Origin: Flavobacterium sp.
GTDB lineage: Bacteria > Bacteroidota > Bacteroidia > Flavobacteriales > Flavobacteriaceae
Reading direction: 5' to 3'
NCBI GenBank assembly: GCA_012032075.1
Contig: JAAURU010000057.1
Span: forward strand, 1-12,519
Length of the DNA: 12,519 bases
Shown in pieces: positions 7,239 through 12,519 of the stretch. The position numbers and the translations under genes were made by a program. Under the pieces are notes generated by a model, which did no database searches, had not been told where the DNA came from, and saw nothing but the letters and a program-made list of their open reading frames with translations. Position 1 is the stretch's first letter, and each line of letters starts with the position of its first letter.

Positions 7239-7674
7239 TAAGAAACCAAAAAACGTTTTTATAGAAGGACCAATTTCTTCGGAATTTATTGGAAATTCGA
7301 TTGCTAAACATCAAAGTAAAACTACTATTGGTGCGCATAATATCTTTTTAGGTCAGGTAAGAGCTGATTTGATTGATGAAAAAACAGTAAAAGCAATAGA
7401 TTATACTGCTTATGAAGAAATGGCTTTGGCCAAATTTGACGAGATAAGAGAAAATACTTTTGCTAAATATGACCTTACTTGCATGCATATTTATCACAGT
7501 TTAGGGCTAGTACAAGTTGGTGAAATATGTTTGTTTGTTTTTGTTTCTGCTCCAAGAAGAAAAGTCGTTTTTGAAGCACTTGAATATATAGTAGAAGAAA
7601 TTAAAGTTCATGTGCCTGTTTTTGGGAAAGAGATTTTTGAAGATGAAACGCATCAATGGAAAGTAAATACTTAA
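7231..7674 (+). CDS. moaE: Molybdopterin synthase catalytic subunit MoaE
   Basis: Large subunit of MPT synthase, pairing with MoaD to put two sulfurs on cPMP. The 147-residue intact frame has the family features HNIFLGQVRAD (the usual G-x-V-R segment), YTAYEEMALAKFDEI, MHIYHSLGLVQVGEI, SAPRRKVVFEAL and the lysine-containing catalytic segment EIKVHVPVFGKEIF, followed by HQWK near the end. It starts within the last codons of moeB (8-base overlap), consistent with translational coupling. It is the last gene before the repeat-containing gap; the operon resumes with moaC about 350 bases on. Confidence 0.92.
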   Translation: MNDKKPKNVFIEGPISSEFIGNSIAKHQSKTTIGAHNIFLGQVRADLIDEKTVKAIDYTAYEEMALAKFDEIRENTFAKYDLTCMHIYHSLGLVQVGEICLFVFVSAPRRKVVFEALEYIVEEIKVHVPVFGKEIFEDETHQWKVNT

Positions 7675-7728
7675 ATTGATTATAGTTTTAGAAACATTAA
7701 TTTTTATTAATAATCTATGTTTATCAGG

Positions 7729-7787
7729 TTGAGCGGAGTTGAGACAATTTTAAATTAATAAACTTATAGCTTCTCGACTCCGCTCGA
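7729..7787. repeat. Inverted repeat, probable dispersed palindromic element
   Basis: Arms 7729-7744 (TTGAGCGGAGTTGAGA) and 7772-7787 (TCTCGACTCCGCTCGA) pair at 14 of 16 positions, and the two mismatches become G-U pairs in RNA, so the transcript could form a full 16-bp stem with a 27-base loop. It is much more GC-rich than its surroundings. The TCTCGACTCCGCTCGAAGTGACA text is of a type I recall as dispersed in flavobacterial genomes. No U tract follows, so it is not a standard terminator. Confidence 0.65.
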
Positions 7788-7869
7788 AGTGACATTTGAT
7801 GTAAAATAACGTTAAAAGTAAAGAATAACAGTTATTTCTAAATTAAAAATAAAAAAGGTGTATAAAAAA

Positions 7870-7885
7870 ATAAAACGTCTTTTAT
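7870..7885. repeat. Short hairpin ATAAAA-CGTC-TTTTAT
   Basis: A perfect 6-base inverted repeat with a 4-base loop directly before the longer element at 7887-7972. It may be part of that element or a weak terminator; the stem is almost all A-T. Confidence 0.35.
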
Positions 7886-7886
7886 A

Positions 7887-7972
7887 GCCCTGATAGAAAC
7901 GACATCCTTTTCTTTTTTTGTCATCCTGAGCTTGTCGAAGGAAAAAAAAGAAAAGATATAGTGGATAGCAGG
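7887..7972. repeat. Flavobacterial-type structured repeat (GCCCTGATAG ... GGATAGCAGG)
   Basis: The ends are imperfectly complementary (GCCCTGATAG and GGATAGCAGG), and inside them CTTTTCTTTTTTT (7907-7919) pairs perfectly with AAAAAAAGAAAAG (7943-7955). The loop is GTCATCCTGAGCTTGTCGAAGGA (7920-7942; key part CCTGAGCTTGTCGAAGG), which can itself form a small TCCT/AGGA hairpin. I recall near-identical GATAGAA...ATCCTTTT...GTGGATAGC elements scattered between genes in flavobacteria; that is memory, not a search result. It splits the Moco operon. Confidence 0.6.
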
Positions 7973-8021
7973 TGAGATTTTCTGACGAAGGATTATTTTG
8001 TGCTTCTAAAAAATTAAAAAT

Positions 8022-8931
8022 ATGGTTGATATCACTTTTAAAAATACCACTTTACGCACGGCTGTTGCTCAAGCTATTGTAAAAGTTAGTAAGCCAGAAA
8101 CTATTTTGGCAATTGAAAACAATACGGTTCCAAAAGGAAATGTGTTGGTTATGAGTAAAGCTGCTGGTTTGCTAGGCGTAAAAAAACACCTTATATTTTA
8201 CCCGATTGTCATCCGCTTCCTATTGAGTTTACTAGTGTTGAATATGAGATTAACGGACTCGAAATTACAATTCTTTTTACTGTGAAAACCATTTATAAAA
8301 CAGGTGTTGAAGTAGAAGCGATGCATGGTGCAAGTGTTGTAGCTTTGAATATGTATGATATGTTGAAACCAATTGATAAAGGTATTGAAATACACCAAAT
8401 TAAATTACTAGAAAAAAAGGAGGAAAATCGGATTTTAAAGACAATTTTAGAAAGGATTTAACAGCGGTTGTGATTGTTTGTTCAGATACAATTTCGGCTG
8501 GAGATAAGGAAGATAAAGCTGGAAAAGACATTATACAAAAACTGGAAGCATGTGCTGTGAAAATTAATGATTACATTATTATTCCTGATGAAATTGAAAG
8601 TATTCAGGAAAAAGTTAGGTTTTACCAAAGCCAAGGTGTTGATTTAATTATATATACAGGTGGAACTGGACTTTCTAAAAGAGATGTTACTCCTGAAGCT
8701 TTATTGCCTTTACTAGACCGAAGAATTGCAGGTATTGAAGAAGCCATTCGCAGTTATGGTCAAGAAAGAACTCCTTATTCTATGTTGTCGAGAAGTGTTG
8801 CAGGCACTATAAAAAACACATTGGTTTTAGCTTTACCTGGTTCAACCAATGGTGCTACAGAATCTATGGAAGCTATTTTTCCATCGGTTTTACATATTTT
8901 TAGAATTTTGAAAGGAGCAAGACACGACTAA
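8022..8931 (+). CDS. moaC: Bifunctional MoaC-Mog fusion (cPMP synthase / molybdopterin adenylyltransferase), two frameshifts
   Basis: The N-terminal half is MoaC, which with MoaA converts GTP to cPMP: MVDITFKNTTLRTAVAQ, NTVPKGNVLVMSKAAGL, then PDCHPLPIEFTS and EAMHGASVVALNMYDMLKP, keeping the His and the Asp/Lys of YDMxK used in catalysis. The C-terminal half is a MogA/MoaB-type domain, which adenylylates molybdopterin: VIVCSDTISAGDKEDKAGK, YTGGTGLSKRDVTPEA and ALPGSTNGATESM. Two single A losses break the frame, in the 7-A runs 8180-8186 (restores VKKTPYILPDCHP) and 8412-8418 (restores LLEKKGGKSDFKDNFRKDL). With both repaired a single 303-residue protein reads through with no stop between domains, so this is a fusion rather than two genes. 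Its stop overlaps the moaA start as TAATG. Confidence 0.87.
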
Positions 8932-9936
8932 TGGAAAATCCAACTCCTATATTACAAGATACTTTTGGCAGAAATCATGCTTACTTGCGCATTTCATTAA
9001 TTGAACGTTGCAATTTGCGCTGTTCCTATTGTATGCCTGAAGATGGAATTCCGTTGACTCCAAAAATTAATCTAATGACGAGTGATGAGATTTATGAAAT
9101 CGCTTCGGTTTTTGTAAAAAATGGCATAAATAAAATTAGATTAACTGGTGGAGAACCTTTAGTGAGAAAAGATTTTACTACAATTGTTGAAAAACTAGCT
9201 TCTTTACCTATTGAATTATCGCTAACGACTAACGGAATTTTAATTGACAACTATATTGCTGTTTTGAAAGTTAATGGTGTGCAAAAAATTAATCTTAGTT
9301 TAGATTCATTAAATCCTGAAAATTTAAGCAAATTACCCGAAGAGATTATTTGAAAAAGTATATGAAAACTTATTGCTACTTATAAAAGAGGATTTTACAG
9401 TAAAAGTAAATGTGGTTTTGATGAAGCATTTTAATGAGAACGAAATTATTGACTTTATTGAGTTTACCAAAACACATCCAATTGCCATTCGCTTTATAGA
9501 GTTTATGCCTTTTGACGGAAATAAATGGGATAAAAGCAAGATGGTTTCTTATGAAGAAGTCATGAAAAAAGTAAATTTTTCTTTCGCTGAAAATGAAATA
9601 ATAAAATTACAAGACACTCCAAATGATACTTCTAAAAATTATAAAATTGCAGGTTATCAAGGTAGTTTTGGAATAATAAGTTCGGTTACAAATCCTTTTT
9701 GTGATTCGTGTAATAGATTGCGACTCACCGCAAATGGACAATTAAAAAACTGTTTGTTCTCAGCTACAGAATCTGATTTATTAACCACTTTAAGAGAAGG
9801 AAAACCAATTGAATCCATAATCGAAAAAGCCGTAAAAGCTAAATTTAAAATGAGAGGTGGAATGGATACGATAGAAAAACTTGAAACACCAGAATTGCAT
9901 AATCAGAATAGAAGTATGATAAGTATTGGTGGGTGA
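8931..9936 (+). CDS. moaA: GTP 3',8-cyclase MoaA (radical SAM), two frameshifts
   Basis: First enzyme of Moco synthesis, using S-adenosylmethionine and two [4Fe-4S] clusters. The N-terminal cluster motif ERCNLRCSYC (Cys 27, 31, 34), the SAM-binding IRLTGGEPLVRKD and TTNGI are visible. The C-terminal cluster motif is NPFCDSCNRLRLTANGQLKNC (key Cys spacing C-x2-C-x13-C), and the protein ends in the Gly-Gly needed for activity (SIGG). Frames change between 9319 and 9351: restoring an A at 9319-9322 and a T at 9349-9351 gives LNPEKFKQITRRDYFEKVYENL and a 335-residue protein, the usual length. It is the last gene of the Moco operon, overlapping moaC-mog by one base. Confidence 0.9.
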
Positions 9937-9963
9937 TGTTTATTAAAAATATTTAAAAAACTA

Positions 9964-9978
9964 TTCCCGTTTTGGGAA
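9964..9978. promoter_or_regulatory. Palindrome TTCCC-N5-GGGAA, candidate HigA operator
   Basis: TTCCCGTTTTGGGAA lies just upstream of the putative higBA promoter element and is unusually G/C-rich at its arms for this region. Toxin-antitoxin operons are normally repressed by their antitoxin at such palindromes (family knowledge); binding here is inferred. Confidence 0.5.
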
Positions 9979-9985
9979 CTTTTGT

Positions 9986-9993
9986 TATATTTG
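9986..9993 (+). promoter_or_regulatory. Putative higBA promoter -7 element (TATATTTG)
   Basis: Exact match to TAnnTTTG, placing transcription start near 10000. That is downstream of the first possible higB start (TTG 9982) and upstream of TTG 10012, so it supports the latter. No clear -33 TTG is seen at the normal distance. Confidence 0.5.
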
Positions 9994-10011
9994 TTAAATA
10001 AAAATAAATAC

Positions 10012-10305
10012 TTGAGAGTAATTTCAAAGAAAATATTGAGAGATTTTTGGGAAATCCATACTGATTGTGAACAGCAATTAAAGTCTTGGTATCAAGAAGC
10101 AAGTAAAGCAGAATGGTTAAATCCTAATGAAATTAAGCAAGAATATCCAAGTGCAAGTATTTTGAATAATAATAGAGTTGTTTTCAATATAAAAGGAAAC
10201 AAATATAGATTGATTGTTAAAATAAATTACGATTATCAAATGATTTGGATTCGGTTTATTGGAACACATTCAGAATATGATAAAATTAATGCTAATGAAA
10301 TTTAA
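10012..10305 (+). CDS. higB: HigB-type mRNA interferase toxin
   Basis: Toxin of a type II toxin-antitoxin pair, a ribosome-dependent RNA-cleaving enzyme of the RelE/HigB group. I chose the TTG at 10012, which gives LRVISKKILRDFWEIHTDCE (initiator Met in the protein) and 97 residues, the canonical length and start of the family. An upstream TTG at 9982 would add ten unconserved residues and would lie above the likely transcription start. Characteristic segments are LKSWYQEASKAEW, FNIKGNKYRLIVKINYDY and WIRFIGTHSEYDKIN. The frame is intact. It precedes its antitoxin by five bases, the toxin-first order typical of higBA. Confidence 0.85.
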   Translation: MRVISKKILRDFWEIHTDCEQQLKSWYQEASKAEWLNPNEIKQEYPSASILNNNRVVFNIKGNKYRLIVKINYDYQMIWIRFIGTHSEYDKINANEI

Positions 10306-10310
10306 GAGCA

Positions 10311-10667
10311 ATGGAAATTAAACCTATAAAGAATGATATCGATTATAATCAAGCGCTTGAAAGACTTGAAGTGATTTTTGATGCTAAAAAAGGAACACAA
10401 GAAGGAGATGAATTAGAAGTACTTGGTATTTTGATAGATAAATATGAAAATGAACACTTTCCAATTGGTTTACCAGATCCAATTGATGCAATTAAATTCA
10501 GAATGGAACAAATGGGTTATACCCAAAACGATTTAGCAAACATTATGGGATTAAAAAGCAGAGCGAGTGAAATTTTAAATCGAAAAAGAAAATTATCTCT
10601 TGAAATGATTAGAAAACTTCACGAAGTATTAAATATTCCAACTGATGTTTTAATTCAAGCGTATTAA
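10311..10667 (+). CDS. higA: HigA-type antitoxin (XRE helix-turn-helix)
   Basis: A 118-residue protein that neutralises HigB and represses the operon (family knowledge). The N-terminal half is acidic (DAKKGTQEGDELEVLGILID). An XRE/HigA helix-turn-helix occupies about residues 60-115: MEQMGYTQNDLANIMGLKSR, SEILNRKRKLSLEMIRKLHEVLNIP. The intact frame ends two bases before the convergent stop of the rubredoxin protein, with no visible terminator between. The pair sits between the Moco operon and the reductase genes and is unrelated to either pathway, so it is probably a transferred addiction module. Confidence 0.88.
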   Translation: MEIKPIKNDIDYNQALERLEVIFDAKKGTQEGDELEVLGILIDKYENEHFPIGLPDPIDAIKFRMEQMGYTQNDLANIMGLKSRASEILNRKRKLSLEMIRKLHEVLNIPTDVLIQAY

Positions 10668-10669
10668 AC

Positions 10670-12100
10670 TCACTTCACTAAAACCTTTTTTTCAAAATTA
10701 GATTTTGATGCTTCACAAAGGGAACAAACATAATCTTCTGAAAGGTCTTTAAAAGGGGTATTTGGTGGAATATTTTGAGTAGTATCACCATAGAATTCGT
10801 TGTAAACGGTTAAGCAATCTTTGCATTGGTAAACCTCTTCTTCTACTCTATCTTTTATGTTTTCTTTACTTTTTACTACTTCTTTTTCTGTACCTAATTC
10901 TTCAAAGTATAACTGACTCAATTCGGTTAATAGACTTGGTAATTCGGTTTTATCTACATCTTGAACGTGGATGATGTATTCTCTTGTATTTGGGTCGAAA
11001 TTTTTTGCGTATAATAAATTGTAAGTTGGTTTAAAGTTCACGGCTTGCAAAGCTTCTGGTTGTTCGTTTTTTTCTATTACTATTGAAGTAAAATAATAAC
11101 CTTTACGGGCATAATTGGTTATACCAAAAGTTAATCCGTAAGTACTAATATCGTTTTTATCAAAAATAGATACTAGGTATTTTTTTAGTTTAAGTGCTTC
11201 TTTATCTGCAACTGGTAAATGCCAATTTAATTCGAGCATGGAATGACGTACATTGATTCCATTTTTTCCTAAGAACTTTTCCCATTTTAATTTGGAATGT
11301 AGAGGAATCCCTTTAACTATAAAAGATTTCCATGGTGTAATGGATATTTTCCCAATTTTTCCTTCTGCACATAAATCGCACATAGCTTTTAGAAAAGTAA
11401 GGTCATATTTATTGTTTCTCCAATACAAACCTAACCAATATTTATCTACTCCCATTCTGTTCATCCCTTCATAATATGGAAAAGGATAAAATGGAATCTC
11501 TAGAGGCTTATCAACTGTTCTATTATTTGTTTGTATAGCATCGTTTACTAATTCGAACAGTGTTTCAATTGTTTCTGGTTCTTCTTTCAGTATAACTTCA
11601 ATCGTTCGAACAATTTTATCAATGTCCCAACTGTAAATTAATGCAGGATACATTTCTATTTTTTCCCAATCTGGTAAGCGAATGTATAAATACCAATAAT
11701 CTTCGTGTTCTGATGCGATGAAATTGATATGTCCAGTGAATAATGGAACTAAACGTTGTTTAGGATCTGTTATGTTAACTTTTAGTTTGGGTTGTTGTCT
11801 AAATTGTTCCAAAACATACAAATACCTATCGCTAGTAAGCCAAGAGGTTGCTGGAAAAAGATCTGAAGAAACATAAGAAGAAATAATATTCTCTCCATCA
11901 TAACTTTTTGGTGTAATTATTTGCAGTTTTTCAAATGTATTTGATGCTAAGATAGTATTTACTTTTGGAAACAAGATATCTTGTCTTGAACCAAAATGAA
12001 TTGTTTTCAAACCTAACTGTTCTGCCGATTCACAAATGTATTTTAATTCGCTAGGAGATAAAACTCCACCATTCACAATGACTTTATATAAGGTATCCAT
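10670..12100 (-). CDS. Nitrite/sulfite-reductase-like protein with C-terminal rubredoxin domain
   Basis: A 476-residue intact protein. The C-terminus is a rubredoxin: C426-x2-C429 and C459-x2-C462 around PPNTPFKDLSEDYVC, matching the PGTxFxDLPxDWxC signature, so it should hold one Fe(Cys)4 centre. The N-terminal 400 residues resemble ferredoxin-like half-domains of siroheme nitrite/sulfite reductases: MDTLYKVIVNGGVLSPSEL, and near residue 250 GKIGKISITPWKSFIVKG (compare KIRLTPWRSLLV). However, the four-Cys motif for the siroheme-linked [4Fe-4S] cluster is not present; only C-D-L-C near residue 242 is seen. It is thus likelier an electron-transfer or scaffold protein of nitrate/nitrite reduction than the catalytic enzyme. 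Its start overlaps the upstream flavoprotein by 17 bases, so the two are translationally linked. Confidence 0.75.
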   Translation of the reverse strand: MDTLYKVIVNGGVLSPSELKYICESAEQLGLKTIHFGSRQDILFPKVNTILASNTFEKLQIITPKSYDGENIISSYVSSDLFPATSWLTSDRYLYVLEQFRQQPKLKVNITDPKQRLVPLFTGHINFIASEHEDYWYLYIRLPDWEKIEMYPALIYSWDIDKIVRTIEVILKEEPETIETLFELVNDAIQTNNRTVDKPLEIPFYPFPYYEGMNRMGVDKYWLGLYWRNNKYDLTFLKAMCDLCAEGKIGKISITPWKSFIVKGIPLHSKLKWEKFLGKNGINVRHSMLELNWHLPVADKEALKLKKYLVSIFDKNDISTYGLTFGITNYARKGYYFTSIVIEKNEQPEALQAVNFKPTYNLLYAKNFDPNTREYIIHVQDVDKTELPSLLTELSQLYFEELGTEKEVVKSKENIKDRVEEEVYQCKDCLTVYNEFYGDTTQNIPPNTPFKDLSEDYVCSLCEASKSNFEKKVLVK

Positions 12101-12519
12101 TTTTAAATCGTTTTTCTATGCTGTTGCTTTGGCTTTTTAAAAGTATTTCTCTTACTTGAGTTTTACAACTTCCACAACCTAAACCTGCTCCAGTTGTATT
12201 GCATAATTCGGTAAAATTAGTACATCCTTTAGTTATGGCTTCTTCAATATTTCCTTCTCCCACTTGACTACAAGAACAAACTAATTTTCCAATGACTTTA
12301 TTGTTGCTAGAAGTTCCTCTTAGTAAAGTATTTCGTTTGTCGGACATTTCGATTTTGCTTTCAATCATGGTTTTGAATTCGGCAAACTCGTTTTTATCTC
12401 CCATTAAAACAGCACCAACTAACAAATCGTCTTTTACAATACATTTTTTGTAATAACGTTTTGAAATATCGGTAAAAATGACTTCTTCATAACTATCATC
12501 ATTTCTGGAACCGAAATTT
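12084..12519 (-). CDS. NirB-type NAD(P)H flavoprotein, C-terminal part with BFD-like [2Fe-2S] domain (partial)
   Basis: The gene enters from the right edge; 144 C-terminal residues are visible. SKRYYKKCIVKDDLLVGAVLMGD is the end of the FAD/NAD-binding rubredoxin-reductase-like module of assimilatory nitrite reductase large subunits (NirB/NasB; key part LVGAVLMGD). After a linker comes a BFD-like [2Fe-2S] domain, C-S-C-x31-C-G-S-C with VCSCSQVGEGNIEEAI and GAGLGCGSCK. The protein then ends with the basic tail KRFKNGYLI; the siroheme domain that follows in full-length NirB is absent. So this is a stand-alone flavoprotein of the NasB-like kind. It would pass electrons from NAD(P)H via FAD and 2Fe-2S, plausibly to the rubredoxin encoded next door or to a nitrate reductase. 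Confidence in the family is high and in the partner low. Confidence 0.82.
   Translation of the reverse strand, partial: NFGSRNDDSYEEVIFTDISKRYYKKCIVKDDLLVGAVLMGDKNEFAEFKTMIESKIEMSDKRNTLLRGTSSNNKVIGKLVCSCSQVGEGNIEEAITKGCTNFTELCNTTGAGLGCGSCKTQVREILLKSQSNSIEKRFKNGYLI

Larger units (their letters stand above)
7675..8021. other. 347-bp gene-free gap between moaE and moaC carrying two structured repeats
   Basis: No coding frame is credible here. The gap holds an inverted repeat (7729-7787), a short hairpin (7870-7885) and a longer hairpin-like element (7887-7972), listed separately. About 50 AT-rich bases remain before the moaC start. No clear TAnnTTTG promoter element is seen, so moaC may be read through from moeA. 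Confidence 0.6.

Noticed and set aside
7729..7787. Intrinsic terminator after moaE
   Set aside because: The stem has a 27-base loop and no trailing T tract; termination may occur but the sequence does not show it.
7675..8021. A small protein gene, riboswitch, tRNA or CRISPR in the moaE-moaC gap
   Set aside because: No start with a sensible frame, no cloverleaf and no regularly spaced repeats; only the two dispersed-type hairpin elements are visible.
8198..8398. 66-residue minus-strand open frame over moaC
   Set aside because: Antisense to the MoaC catalytic segment; it appears long only because the plus frame is interrupted.

Overview
The window is AT-rich and its proteins, its promoter-like elements (TAnnTTTG type) and a structured repeat I associate with flavobacteria all point to a Bacteroidota bacterium, most likely Flavobacterium or a close relative (family-level inference). 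It carries the nitrate-uptake and molybdenum-cofactor (Moco) part of a nitrate-assimilation island.

Layout. (1) 1-2899, all on the minus strand: an FNR/CRP-family regulator, then nrtA (nitrate-binding lipoprotein) and nrtB (ABC permease, cut by the window edge). (2) 3071-9936, plus strand: a nearly complete Moco operon, moeA - small modE - TauE/SafE permease - mobA - moaD - moeB/rhodanese - moaE, then a 347-bp gap with two structured repeats, then a moaC-mog fusion and moaA. Genes abut or overlap by a few bases. (3) 10012-10667, plus strand: a higBA toxin-antitoxin pair with its own palindrome and promoter-like element. (4) 10670-12519, minus strand: a 476-residue protein joining a nitrite/sulfite-reductase-like body to a C-terminal rubredoxin, and upstream of it the 3' part of a NirB-type flavoprotein ending in a [2Fe-2S] BFD-like domain.

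How it fits together. NrtAB(C) imports nitrate. MoaA and MoaC-Mog, MoaD/E, MoeB, MoeA and MobA make bis-MGD cofactor, which assimilatory nitrate reductases need. The flavoprotein and rubredoxin protein look like the electron-delivery arm of nitrate/nitrite reduction. The regulator keeps four cysteines at FNR-like positions (20, 23, 28, 122). FNR-spaced palindromes (5-N4-5) flank its gene, and a ModE-box-like palindrome overlaps the putative moeA promoter, so regulation by oxygen/redox state and by molybdate is suggested.

Reading-frame warning. Seven genes (nrtA, the regulator, moeA, moaD, moeB, moaC-mog, moaA) are broken by frameshifts. I resolve these into eleven single-base losses, each explicable by one missing base in a short A or T run (usually 3-7 bases, a two-base AA in nrtA), with no gains and no internal stops otherwise. 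Systematic homopolymer under-calling in the assembly explains this best; real decay of the pathway is the alternative. I annotate each broken gene as one locus.
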